Origin: Ardenticatenaceae bacterium
Lineage (GTDB): Bacteria > Chloroflexota > Anaerolineae > Promineifilales > Promineifilaceae
Reading direction: 5' to 3'
DNA: 64,000 nucleotides
Assembly: GCA_020634565.1 (NCBI GenBank)
Contig: JACKBN010000015.1
Span: 95,727-159,726, forward strand
Shown here: positions 8,212-16,931 of the stretch, in pieces
Position numbering within the stretch: the first letter of the stretch is position 1
Layout of the letters: every line of letters starts with the position of its first letter
Program-made: the position numbers and the translations under genes
The notes under the pieces: model-generated
Told to the model about the DNA's origin: nothing
The model's database searches: none
Seen by the model: only the letters and a program-made list of their open reading frames with translations

Positions 8212-9795
8212 ATGGAACCGATTTTGTCCTCAAAACCATCTAATTGGCGGCGTACCGACTGGCTCTGGCTGGCCCTGATTGGCCTGCTGTTCCAGGCCGT
8301 CTGGGCGGTGCAAATGCCCACGCCCACCTACATGGACGCCTACTACTACACCACCAACGGCCAGCGGCTGGCGACAGGCGATGGCTTCACCGAGCTGGTC
8401 ATCTGGCAATATCTGGACGATCCGGTGGGGCTACCCACGCCCAGCCACAGCTACTGGATGCCATTCACGTCCATCCTGGCAGCAGCAGGCTACAGTTTGG
8501 GGGATGGTTTTTGGGCGGCGCAGCTGCCGTTTTGGCTGCTGGCGGGATTGCTGCCGCTGCTGGCCTACTGGATCAGTCTGCAATTTTTTAGCGAACGATG
8601 GCAGGTGTGGACGGCCGTTCTGCTCACAATCTCCGGCGGTTTTTACACACGCTTTCTCAACCAGCCATCCACCTTTGTGCCTTTTGCCTGGGCTGGCGGG
8701 TTGAGTCTTCTCTTCCTCGCCTTCACCCAGCAGCGACCAGCCAAAAGATGGTGGTTTTTAGCAGGCCTCACCGCAGGACTGGCCCACCTCACCCGCGCCG
8801 ATGGGGCGCTGCTGTTGGTAGTGGGTGGGTTGATTTGGATTTTTTCACCGCAGAGGACACGGAGAACGCGGAGTTTTTCTTCTCTTTTCTCCGCGCTCTC
8901 CGCGGTAAATTTAATTTTAGGCTACCTGCTGGTGATGATCCCCTGGTTCGTCCGTAACTGGCGCGTTTGGGGACGGCCGTTGCCCATCAGTGGCACCCAA
9001 ACCATCTTTTTGACAACTTATGATGATTTGTTTGCGTACGGCCGTTCCTTCAACCTGGCACATTTTCTGGATTGGGGCTGGGGCAATATTTTGCAGTCCA
9101 AGCTGGATGGCTTGTTGTTGGCAGGCGGCACGTTTGTGGCTGTTTGTGGGGTCGTTTTTTTGACGCCGCTGATTATATGGGGCTGGTGGAAATGGTGGCG
9201 GGACGAATCAAAGCGCGCTTTTCTGCGGCCGATGAGTTGGTATGCGCTGCTGCTGTTTCTGGTCATGAGTCTGGTTTTTACGCTGCCGGGTGGGCGAGGC
9301 GGGCTGCTGCACTCCTCCGTAGCGCTGTGGCCCTGGCTCATGGTGCTGGCGACGGCTGGGCTGGGCTACGCTGTTGATTGGATGGCGACGAAGCTGCCTC
9401 ATTGGGAACCGCAAAAAGCGAAGCCGCGCTTTGCTGCACTGTTTGTCGTTGTGGCTTTTGTCATCAGTGCTACCTTGTTTTATGCGCGGGCGGACAGTAC
9501 GTTGGAAGCGGAAGTTTATGCTGAAGTGGGGGAGATGGTGGGGGAAACGGCCGTCATCATGGCTGGCAACGCACCCAGTGTTTATTACCACACTGGGCTG
9601 CCCTCTCTCAGCATTCCCAACGAGCCAATTCCTATTTTGCAAGAAGCGGCAGCTCGCTATGGCGTTACCCACTTGTTGCTAGATGCCGATCATCCACTGC
9701 CGCTGAATGATCTGTACGTGGAGGCTGCCAGTCGGCCCGGCCTAGAGCTGCTGTTTGCTCGCGATGGTTACCAGCTTTACGAGTTGGTGCCATGA
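8212..9795 (+). CDS. GT39/GT83-like membrane glycosyltransferase carrying an in-frame palindromic insert
   Basis: 527-aa polytopic protein of the ArnT/PMT type that should transfer a sugar from polyprenyl phosphate to an acceptor outside the membrane. After helix 1 comes MPTPTYMDAYYYTTNG with the acidic residue expected in the first GT-C loop, then SHSYWMPFTSIL, about ten helices and a small C-terminal domain. ATG 8212 is preferred over the upstream TTG 8179, which lies in the loop of the inverted repeat. Oddity: residues about 211-233 (SPQRTRRTRSFSSLFSALSA) are encoded by a palindromic repeat also present between genes elsewhere in the window. The stop overlaps the next start (ATGA). Confidence 0.82.
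   Translation: MEPILSSKPSNWRRTDWLWLALIGLLFQAVWAVQMPTPTYMDAYYYTTNGQRLATGDGFTELVIWQYLDDPVGLPTPSHSYWMPFTSILAAAGYSLGDGFWAAQLPFWLLAGLLPLLAYWISLQFFSERWQVWTAVLLTISGGFYTRFLNQPSTFVPFAWAGGLSLLFLAFTQQRPAKRWWFLAGLTAGLAHLTRADGALLLVVGGLIWIFSPQRTRRTRSFSSLFSALSAVNLILGYLLVMIPWFVRNWRVWGRPLPISGTQTIFLTTYDDLFAYGRSFNLAHFLDWGWGNILQSKLDGLLLAGGTFVAVCGVVFLTPLIIWGWWKWWRDESKRAFLRPMSWYALLLFLVMSLVFTLPGGRGGLLHSSVALWPWLMVLATAGLGYAVDWMATKLPHWEPQKAKPRFAALFVVVAFVISATLFYARADSTLEAEVYAEVGEMVGETAVIMAGNAPSVYYHTGLPSLSIPNEPIPILQEAAARYGVTHLLLDADHPLPLNDLYVEAASRPGLELLFARDGYQLYELVP
8844..8908. repeat. CACAGAG-type palindromic element inserted in frame in a coding region
   Basis: CCGCAGAGGACACGGAGAA followed by a T-rich centre and CTCCGCGCTCTCCGCGG. 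Same architecture as the intergenic elements at 34871-34935 and 62551-62620 (CACAGAG words, T/A-rich loop, complementary arm), with a C-to-G drift. It keeps the reading frame and adds an Arg/Ser-rich segment. Confidence 0.7.
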
Positions 9796-11339
9796 GCGCG
9801 CGCTTCAACAAACAATGGCTCTGGTTGCTTGGCGTGTTGCTGATTGCCATTTTGCTGCGTGTTCCCGCCCTGGACCTGCTCATTGATAATGATGGCGGGG
9901 CACGTGCCTATCATGCCCGGCTCATTTTGGCGGGAGAACCGCTGTACGGTACGCATCACACGGGGCATCACCTGCCCGCGATTTACTACACCTATGCCAC
10001 GGCGATGGCTCTTTTTGGCGACAGTGCCTGGGCTATCCAGTTTTTCCTGCTGCTGTGGACGATTCCCACCGTTTACTTTTTGTATCGGCTGGCGCTGGAA
10101 CTGACCGATGATCGGGCAACGGCCGTTCTTGCCGCCCTCTTCTACGCTATTCTTAGTGCTCATTTGCAATTGTGGGGGCAGACGGCCGAAACGGAACTGT
10201 TTGCTAATTTGTGGCGGATTACGGCCGTTTGGCTGCTAGTCTTTTTGCTTAAGCGGCAAAAACCAGCCTGGCAGTTTGTAGGTGTGGGACTGCTGGCGGC
10301 AGCGGCGTTTTTGTATAAGGCTGTCTATCTTTCGCCTGTTGCCATCTGTGCGGTGGGTCTGTTGCTTGTTTGGTGGCAAACGCGGCGACAGCCTGGCGCG
10401 GGACGCTTGTTTTGGCAGCGAGCCTTGTGGAGCGGTGGGGGCTTTGTGCTGGGCATTACGGCCGTTGCCGCTTATTTTGGCGCGCAGGGGCTTTTGACAC
10501 GTCTGTGGCAAGTGTTTACGCTGGTTGGCGCGTACAGCGATCGCTCCTCAGGTTTAAATGAAGAGGTTGTAACTGGAGCGGTACGCATTTTGCTTTATCC
10601 GCTGCTGCCGTTGTGGGCGTTAGCGGTGAACAATGCGGCGCTGTTGCTGTTTAGTTTGGCGGGCTTTTTGCTGCTGATTTTGAAACGGCCGTGGCGCAAA
10701 GGGTTGCTTTTTTTGCTGCCAGTTTGGTATCTGCTTTCTTTTATTGAAGCTGGGCTAAAACTAGAGCTGTTTGCCCATTATTATTTGCTCATTGTGCCGG
10801 CGCTTTCGCTGTTGGCGGCCTGGTTTTTGCGGAAGCTGTATCGGGATTTGAGTGGGGCGGGGAGAGTGAAGCTGGGAACGGCCGTCTTTACTGGATTGCT
10901 TGTGGTCACGCTTTTGGTTAGTGGCATTGAGAATAGTAACTATTATCGTTTCTATTTTCGCTATTTGGCGGGTGAAGTGAGCTTGGCGCAGTTCATTGAG
11001 GATGGCTGGCCTGTTTTTGGTGAGCGGCTGGTGCGTGCTGTGGAACTGTCTGATTATGTTGAAAGAGAAACGGCCGCTTCCGACAAAATTTATTATTGGT
11101 CGCAGGATGTGCAACTCTATTATCTGGCTAACAGGCCGAGTCCGGTGGACATCATTTGGCCTTATGATTTAGAAGCAACGCACAATTTGAGCGCACTGTT
11201 TGGTCGGCAAACGGCGCTGATTATCATTGACGAGCGCCGGGAACCGGCCCCGCCTGATTGGTTTATGCAAGAACTGGCGGCAAATTACAAATTGGTAGCG
11301 CAGTTTGATGAACAACTTGTTTACGCAAGAGTGGAGTAG
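9792..11339 (+). CDS. GT-C membrane glycosyltransferase (PMT/ArnT-like)
   Basis: 515 aa with about eleven predicted membrane segments. The first extracytoplasmic loop contains LLIDNDGGARAYHARLILAGEPLYG, with acidic residues where GT39/GT83 enzymes bind the metal or donor phosphate, followed by HHTGHHLPAIYYTYA. The later TAETELFANLWR resembles the second acidic loop of the family. Overlaps the upstream gene by 4 bp and is followed after 3 bp by the next, so the three are one operon. Donor and acceptor sugars unknown. Confidence 0.82.
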   Translation: MSARFNKQWLWLLGVLLIAILLRVPALDLLIDNDGGARAYHARLILAGEPLYGTHHTGHHLPAIYYTYATAMALFGDSAWAIQFFLLLWTIPTVYFLYRLALELTDDRATAVLAALFYAILSAHLQLWGQTAETELFANLWRITAVWLLVFLLKRQKPAWQFVGVGLLAAAAFLYKAVYLSPVAICAVGLLLVWWQTRRQPGAGRLFWQRALWSGGGFVLGITAVAAYFGAQGLLTRLWQVFTLVGAYSDRSSGLNEEVVTGAVRILLYPLLPLWALAVNNAALLLFSLAGFLLLILKRPWRKGLLFLLPVWYLLSFIEAGLKLELFAHYYLLIVPALSLLAAWFLRKLYRDLSGAGRVKLGTAVFTGLLVVTLLVSGIENSNYYRFYFRYLAGEVSLAQFIEDGWPVFGERLVRAVELSDYVERETAASDKIYYWSQDVQLYYLANRPSPVDIIWPYDLEATHNLSALFGRQTALIIIDERREPAPPDWFMQELAANYKLVAQFDEQLVYARVE

Positions 11340-11342
11340 GCT

Positions 11343-12884
11343 ATGAATTTTTGGCGCAATCGGCGATTGTGGGTGATGTTGGCAGCGGTCATGGGGCTGG
11401 CGCTCTTTTTGGGCATTACGGCGCAGAACAAGCTGGGCTTTCCACTGGACGATGCCTGGATTCACCAAACGTATGCGCGGAATTTGGCGCGATACGGCCG
11501 TCTTGAATTCACTCCTGGCGTCAGCAGCGCAGGCTCCACAGCTCCACTTTGGACACTTCTCCTTGCTCTGGGTTATTTGCTGGGCTTGCCCTATTTGTTT
11601 TGGGCCTACTTGCTTGGTGGCTTGTGTTTGCTCTGGTTGGGTTGGAGTGGGATGCGTTTGTGGCGGGCGCTTTGGCCTGCCCAAGCGGCGCGAGATTGGC
11701 TGGCAGGGATGGTGTTGGTGCTTACCTGGCCACTGCTGTGGGCGGCTGCAAGCGGCATGGAAACACTCTTTTTTGCCGCGTTGGGGCTGCAATTGGCTGC
11801 CTGGTACGCAGAGTTAGTGACCAACAATGAGGTCACGCTGCGCAACGTGGCGCGGCTGGGCTTTTTTGCCGGGCTGCTTATTCTCATCCGGCCAGATGGG
11901 CTCGGTTTGTTATTGTTAATCGCAGCGGGAATTTTGTTGCTGCCTGCCAGCAATACCGCACGATTGAAGCGGGCCGGGGTTTTGTGGGGAACGGCCGTTC
12001 TTCCTCTGCTCCCTTATTTTTTGTTCAACCACGCTACTAGCGGCACCATCTGGCCCAATACTTTGTATGCCAAGCAGGTGGAGTATGCGGCCGTTTTAGC
12101 TCAACCGTTTATCACAAGATTCAGTCAGCTATTGTATTTGAGCTTAGGTGGGGCATCTTCGGGTTGGCGCGGCATTAGTAGTCCTCATTTGTTGCTGTTG
12201 CCCGGTCTTATTATCGCCGCCTGGCAAGCCATTAAGGCCGATTGGACGCAGCGGCGGCTATTTTACTTGCTACCTCTGTTTTGGGCGGGAGGGCACGTTT
12301 TTCTCTATGCCTGGCGCTTGCCGGTAACGTTTCAACACGGCCGTTATCTCATTCCAATCATGCCCATTTGGGTGATTTATGGTCTCTCAGGGTGGGTCCT
12401 AGTACTGTTATATAATTCGTCAGAAAGTAACCGTACCTTGTGGCTAGGACAACAGGTAGCGCGCCTGTCTTTTACATTCATAATGCTGTTTTTCCTGTTG
12501 CAAGGGGCATTTGCTTTTGCAACAGATGTAGCCATCGTTGAAGGGGAAATGGTCACCGTGGCGGGGTGGTTGGCAAACAACACCCCGCCCGAGGCCTTGA
12601 TTGCTTCACATGATATTGGTGCAATTGGATATTTTGCGGAACGGCCGTTATTAGATTTAGCTGGCCTGATTACACCCGAAGTTATCCCATTGCTAGAGGA
12701 TGAAGAGGCTTTAGCCCACTACATTCTGAACAGTGATGCCCAATATTTAGTGACGGCACCAGGGTGGCCCTATTCTCAAGTTGCAAATCAGTCATCCACC
12801 AGACTGATATTTTCTACAGAGTTTGCATTAACCAAAGAACAGGGACTTAACAATATGACAGTTTACCAGCTGATGGTACCGTAG
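11343..12884 (+). CDS. Membrane protein, GT-C glycosyltransferase-like
   Basis: 513 aa. Starts MNFWRNRRLW, one helix, then LGFPLDDAWIHQTYARNLA in the first loop, a pattern common to putative bacterial GT-C transferases in which the DD pair is the candidate catalytic/metal site. About eleven membrane helices and a C-terminal soluble part (ASHDIGAIGYFAERPLLDLAG) follow. Three bases separate it from the preceding stop. Last member of the envelope glycosylation block; the following 176 bp (12885-13060) hold only a possible -10 (TATACT near 12915) and the ribosome site of the next gene. Confidence 0.8.
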   Translation: MNFWRNRRLWVMLAAVMGLALFLGITAQNKLGFPLDDAWIHQTYARNLARYGRLEFTPGVSSAGSTAPLWTLLLALGYLLGLPYLFWAYLLGGLCLLWLGWSGMRLWRALWPAQAARDWLAGMVLVLTWPLLWAAASGMETLFFAALGLQLAAWYAELVTNNEVTLRNVARLGFFAGLLILIRPDGLGLLLLIAAGILLLPASNTARLKRAGVLWGTAVLPLLPYFLFNHATSGTIWPNTLYAKQVEYAAVLAQPFITRFSQLLYLSLGGASSGWRGISSPHLLLLPGLIIAAWQAIKADWTQRRLFYLLPLFWAGGHVFLYAWRLPVTFQHGRYLIPIMPIWVIYGLSGWVLVLLYNSSESNRTLWLGQQVARLSFTFIMLFFLLQGAFAFATDVAIVEGEMVTVAGWLANNTPPEALIASHDIGAIGYFAERPLLDLAGLITPEVIPLLEDEEALAHYILNSDAQYLVTAPGWPYSQVANQSSTRLIFSTEFALTKEQGLNNMTVYQLMVP

Positions 12885-13060
12885 TCCTGGTACTAGTAAA
12901 GGTGAAATCTGTTATACTGATTTTGCTCCTGCTCTTATAAGTCCACCAACTTTTTAGCCAACATTGTTCGATTTTTTAAGAGAAACGAGTTTAGTAAAGA
13001 GCTGCAAATCTGAAAGAGAAAGATAATTTGCAGATCAAAATTACAGTGTGAGGTAAAAAC

Positions 13061-13753
13061 ATGACTGAACAAACCCAACTGCTTATTGTTGACGATCATC
13101 CGGTTTTCCGCCAGGGATTACGTGACGTTTTGGAAACCGATTCCCGCATGAAAGTTATCGGCGAAGCTGCCGATGGCGAAGTGGCCATTGAGATGGCTTA
13201 TGAAATCAAACCAGAAGTTATTCTGATGGATATCAACCTGCCCACGATTAACGGGCTCCAGGTTACTCGCAAGATTAAAACCCAACTGCCCGATGTGAAA
13301 GTGATTATGATCACTGGCTACGATGATGCGGAGCAGGTTTTCCATGCAATTCGGTCCGGTGCATCTGCCTACTGTCCCAAAGACATCACGCCAGAGGCTT
13401 TGATCAACATTATCCACACCGTGCGTGAGGGTAATTACTATGTTGAAGAGAAGACCATGTCTTATGATGAGCTGATGCATTGGGTAGAACAACGGATCGG
13501 CCGTTTTAGTGGGCCACTGATTAGCGATTCAGAAGATCTGTTTGTGCCGCTTTCCCCGCGTGAGATGGAAATCTTGGAGCATGTTACCCGGGGCTTGAGC
13601 AATAAAGAAATTGCGTATAAACTAGGGATCAGTCATCAGACGGTTAAAAACCATATGACGGCCATCCTGCGTAAATTGCGCGTTGATGACCGTACACAAG
13701 CGGCCGTTTATGCTTTGCGTCATGGTTGGGTTCGTCTGGAAGGCTCTCGTTAA
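13061..13753 (+). CDS. NarL/DegU-type response regulator
   Basis: Transcription factor of 230 aa: receiver domain (residues 5-125, phosphorylation site D57 in VILMDINLP) and a LuxR-type helix-turn-helix at about 165-225 (LSPREMEILEHVTRGLSNKEIAYKLG, then HQTVKNHMTAILRKL). GAGG lies 8-9 nt before the ATG. The partner kinase follows 74 bp downstream on the same strand, and the pair sits directly before the Flp pilin gene, so control of pilus expression is the likely job (inference). Confidence 0.93.
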   Translation: MTEQTQLLIVDDHPVFRQGLRDVLETDSRMKVIGEAADGEVAIEMAYEIKPEVILMDINLPTINGLQVTRKIKTQLPDVKVIMITGYDDAEQVFHAIRSGASAYCPKDITPEALINIIHTVREGNYYVEEKTMSYDELMHWVEQRIGRFSGPLISDSEDLFVPLSPREMEILEHVTRGLSNKEIAYKLGISHQTVKNHMTAILRKLRVDDRTQAAVYALRHGWVRLEGSR

Positions 13754-13827
13754 GCTATAAGCAAGCTGTAAGGGGTGTGCATTTCTCACAACGTTTTCTG
13801 GCTTGCTAAACGTAAGGAAATTTTTAC

Positions 13828-14892
13828 ATGGCAAACACGGCTGGAATCGAAAATGAGTTTTCGCTAGCATCCTTTTTGGAAGAAACGCAAAAAGATTACG
13901 AGCAAACCCAAAGAGATCTCAAAGAAATTGATATCTTAATTAAACAAAGTGCAGCTGAAGTTGAGCGTTTGGCACAGCGTAACTCACAGGTTACCAGTTA
14001 TACACGCCAACTTCAGACTAACTTTGAAACCTTGCCCCGTGAGGACATCAAGGAAGCGTACGAGGCATTGAATGATGTCCAGCAACGCTTATTTACCATG
14101 CGCGGCCAGCTGGAAAAGCTGCAAAGCGACCAGCGAAACCTGGAACGCCTTGCTGAAGTTCAAAGAAAAATAATGGAGCTGACGGATGGTGCCATGCCTT
14201 TGTCATCTTCAGGCGGGCGTCGCCGTATGGAACAACCTAACGTTATTCGTGTTATTCAAACAGAAGAAGCGGTACGTCAAGGGTTGGTGCGCAAGATGCA
14301 TGATAGTGTTGCTTCTTCAATTAGCAACTTCATTCTTCAAGCCGAAATTTGTCAACGCTTTTTTGACGTAAATCCTGATCGTGCCCGCACAGAGTTAAAT
14401 GCGCTTAAGAGTTCTGCTGGTTCCACGTTTAGCAATGTGAAGGACTTCATCTTCGATTTGCGTCCTATGATGTTGGATGACTTAGGCGTTGTGCCGACTC
14501 TCCGTCGTTATGCAGAATCTTTCCAGGAAAAAAATGGTGTGCCGGTCCCCATTACGGTGACGGGCGTAGAGCGCCGTTTGGAAAGTCATATTGAAGTAAC
14601 TGTTTTCCGGAACGTTCAAGAACTGCTGCAAAATGCCATGAATCATGCGCAGGCTACCCAAATCCAGATTCAGGTGGATATGGGGTCGGAGCAGGTAACG
14701 GCCGTTGTTGAAGATAATGGCAGTGGTTTCAACGTAGATGATGCCCTTAATGGTAATGGAAAAACCATTGGCTTATCTACCTTGCGGGAAAGAACAGAAA
14801 TGTTGGGTGGTGAACTAAATATTCAAAGTAATATAGGGCAAGGCACCAGAATAGAATTCTCAATTCCAATCATTGACGAAGCAAGCCTGTAA
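13828..14892 (+). CDS. Soluble DegS/NarL-family sensor histidine kinase with coiled-coil N-terminus
   Basis: 354 aa, no membrane segments. Residues about 15-125 are a long coiled coil (EETQKDYEQTQRDLKEID and similar heptads). The HisKA_3 dimerisation box contains the phospho-acceptor H158 (VRKMHDSVASS), and the HATPase_c domain has N269 (ELLQNAMNHA), DNGSGF at 296-301 and GLSTLRERTEMLGG. The architecture matches the cytoplasmic sensor DegS and suggests an intracellular or protein-borne signal. Cognate of the upstream response regulator. Confidence 0.92.
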   Translation: MANTAGIENEFSLASFLEETQKDYEQTQRDLKEIDILIKQSAAEVERLAQRNSQVTSYTRQLQTNFETLPREDIKEAYEALNDVQQRLFTMRGQLEKLQSDQRNLERLAEVQRKIMELTDGAMPLSSSGGRRRMEQPNVIRVIQTEEAVRQGLVRKMHDSVASSISNFILQAEICQRFFDVNPDRARTELNALKSSAGSTFSNVKDFIFDLRPMMLDDLGVVPTLRRYAESFQEKNGVPVPITVTGVERRLESHIEVTVFRNVQELLQNAMNHAQATQIQIQVDMGSEQVTAVVEDNGSGFNVDDALNGNGKTIGLSTLRERTEMLGGELNIQSNIGQGTRIEFSIPIIDEASL

Positions 14893-14918
14893 AACACCTC
14901 TAAAATATATAAATTCAC

Positions 14919-14948
14919 TTGACATTAACGGCTAGCACCTGTTACGCT
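14919..14948 (+). promoter_or_regulatory. Candidate promoter upstream of the Flp pilin gene
   Basis: Perfect TTGACA at 14919-14924, 18-bp spacer, TACGCT at 14943-14948. The leader to the pilin ATG would be about 210 nt. A second AT-rich candidate (TATACT near 15000) also exists. Confidence 0.5.
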
Positions 14949-15057
14949 AAGAATATTGTTCCTCAAGTAATTTTAAGCGTAAGGTACTAGGACTATTATA
15001 CTAGTAATAAGCAGTCAGCCAGAAAACATCGCTCTCCACATCACACAAAAATTAAGT

Positions 15058-15076
15058 ACCACAATCCTATTGTGGT
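15058..15076. promoter_or_regulatory. Small palindrome in the pilin leader (operator or hairpin)
   Basis: ACCACAAT at 15058-15065 and ATTGTGGT at 15069-15076, loop CCT. It lies between the promoter and the Flp gene and could be a response-regulator site or an RNA hairpin. Confidence 0.35.
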
Positions 15077-15164
15077 AAGTCGCACAAAAGATTAAGCTTA
15101 CAAGCGTAAATATGTAACGTTATTTGCGATTTGAATCTGTAAACTGTAAAGGAGGTTTTAACAG

Positions 15165-15317
15165 ATGTTATTCTTACACCGTGAAGATGGTCAGGGTTTG
15201 GTAGAGTATGCATTGGTATTGGTCCTCGTGGCTGTTGTCGTTATTGCTATTCTGACACTGCTCGGCCCACAAATTGGTAACGTATTTAGCCGCATCGTTA
15301 ATGGTCTCAGCGCCTAA
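15165..15317 (+). CDS. flp: Flp-type (type IVb) pilin
   Basis: Major subunit of the Tad/Flp pilus, 50 aa. The sequence starts MLFLHREDGQGLVEYALVL and continues with a hydrophobic helix (VLVAVVVIAILTLLG). Cleavage after the Gly of HREDG would give a mature protein with Glu5-Tyr6, the Flp signature processed by a TadV-type prepilin peptidase; no such peptidase gene is in the window. A perfect AAAGGAGG lies 9 nt before the ATG, implying strong translation. It has its own promoter region and terminator, so it can be expressed apart from the assembly genes. Confidence 0.93.
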   Translation: MLFLHREDGQGLVEYALVLVLVAVVVIAILTLLGPQIGNVFSRIVNGLSA

Positions 15318-15367
15318 TTTTTGGCAATATTCATTTTAAGACATATTTTGTTTGTTTTTTGAGACCA

Positions 15368-15401
15368 GAGCCCTATCTGCAAGATAGGGCTCAATTTTTT
15401 T
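15368..15401 (+). terminator. Rho-independent terminator after flp
   Basis: Perfect 11-bp stem (15368-15378 with 15382-15392), loop GCA, T run 15395-15401. It separates the pilin transcript from the assembly genes. Confidence 0.9.
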
Positions 15402-15447
15402 ATATTAGTATCACCCGTCTCCTGCATTCTATAAATTCATTCCCCTA

Positions 15448-15475
15448 TTGACATTGTTATGGATCATAGTATGAT
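15448..15475 (+). promoter_or_regulatory. Promoter of the tadZABC operon
   Basis: TTGACA at 15448-15453, 16-bp spacer, TATGAT at 15470-15475. The leader to the tadZ ATG is about 155 nt, and no other feature was recognised in it. Confidence 0.65.
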
Positions 15476-15636
15476 GGTCTAAATTCCTACTTTAGGGCAT
15501 AATATTATGTAGAGCTCTATTTGTTTCCATCTCCTTATTCCCTCATTTATATAAGTTCTCTGGAGAAAATAAACGAGTTTCTACAAAGTTAGTAACATTC
15601 AATAAACTGTAAGTATAGACACCTTCTGGGCACATA

Positions 15637-16929
15637 ATGGCAGGAAATATTCGCGTACTGATTGTAGATGATCTCCCTGAAACTCGGGAAAATGTTCGAA
15701 AGCTTCTTCAATTTGAGTCAGACATTGAGGTAATCGGCCAGGCCGGTACCGGTGAAGAAGCTGTACAAATGGCTAAAGAGCATCAGCCAGACATAATTTT
15801 GATGGATATCAACATGCCAGGTATCGATGGCATTGGCGCAAGCCAGCAAATTTCGGAATCGGTACCTTCTGTTCAGATCATCATTATGTCTGTGCAGAGC
15901 GATCCCAACTATCTCCGTCGGGCGATGATGGCTGGGGCTCGTGACTTCTTGACAAAGCCATTTGGTGGTGACGAGCTTGTTGCCGCTATTCGCCGGGTTC
16001 ACGATAAACGCCCAACAGTCACTTCAACGCCCGCGCGCCAACCTCGACAAACAGCTAACAGCGCTTCATCAGATGAACCCATGTCGCTTCCAGAAGGGAA
16101 TATCATTGCTGTTTACAGCCCAAAAGGTGGAGCGGGATGTACCACTGTTGCTATAAATTTGGCGGTGGCTCTGGCCAGAAGAGGCAGACGAACGATTCTC
16201 GTGGATGGGAGTCTGCAGTTTGGTGATGTTTCAGTTATGCTGAACATGAAAGCTGTGACCAGTATCGCTGATCTAAGCGATCGTGGTAATGAACTCGATC
16301 AAGATCTTATTAGCAGCATTTCGCAGGTGCATCGGAGCAACCTAAATGTTTTATTGGCTCCACCACGTCCAGAAATGGCGGATGTGGTTACTGAAGAAAA
16401 TATTAAGCAATTGCTAGCAGCCTTGAAAGAGTCTTTTGATTTTATTATTGTGGATACAACTTCTTATTTAAGTGAAAAGACTCTGGCAATTTTGGATGTG
16501 GCCGACCGTATTGTTTTACTTGCTCAGCAAAATCTGTCCAGCTTGAAAAACGTAAGTCGTTTCTTTGATTTAGCGGAAAGTCTGGAATACGAAATGCAAA
16601 AGGTTTGGTTGGTCGTAAATCGGGCTAAAAACAAGCAGGGGAAGGGCATCTCTGTTCATGATGTAGGCAAGGCATTGAAACGGCCGATTTATGGTACCGT
16701 CCCTGATGATGAAATTACAGTAAGCGATGCTTCTAACAGAGGCGTTCCCTTGGTAATGGGAGAACACCAAAAGAAAGCAATAAGCTTGGCAGTAATTAAG
16801 ATTGCCGACCAGATTGCTAAGGAGTTGATGGAAGGCAAAGCACCAGTGAATAATGCCAAAGCCGAACCTGAACAATCAAAAGGTCTATTCGGGCGGCTTT
16901 TTAGTCGTAGCCCAAATGCTGGAGGATAA
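15637..16929 (+). CDS. tadZ: TadZ/CpaE-like pilus localisation ATPase with receiver domain
   Basis: 430 aa. Residues 1-125 are a receiver domain with a complete acidic site (D11/D12, D57 in IILMDINMP). After a Pro/Gln/Ser-rich linker, residues about 153-400 are a MinD/ParA-like ATPase with KGGAGCTT at 163-170. The first Walker lysine is kept while the second is Cys, a deviation typical of TadZ/CpaE. ILVDGSLQFGDVSVML and FIIVDTTSYLSEKTLAI follow. It should place the Tad machine in the cell. First gene of the assembly operon; the next gene's GGAGG site is within its last codons. Confidence 0.9.
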   Translation: MAGNIRVLIVDDLPETRENVRKLLQFESDIEVIGQAGTGEEAVQMAKEHQPDIILMDINMPGIDGIGASQQISESVPSVQIIIMSVQSDPNYLRRAMMAGARDFLTKPFGGDELVAAIRRVHDKRPTVTSTPARQPRQTANSASSDEPMSLPEGNIIAVYSPKGGAGCTTVAINLAVALARRGRRTILVDGSLQFGDVSVMLNMKAVTSIADLSDRGNELDQDLISSISQVHRSNLNVLLAPPRPEMADVVTEENIKQLLAALKESFDFIIVDTTSYLSEKTLAILDVADRIVLLAQQNLSSLKNVSRFFDLAESLEYEMQKVWLVVNRAKNKQGKGISVHDVGKALKRPIYGTVPDDEITVSDASNRGVPLVMGEHQKKAISLAVIKIADQIAKELMEGKAPVNNAKAEPEQSKGLFGRLFSRSPNAGG

Positions 16930-16931
16930 TT

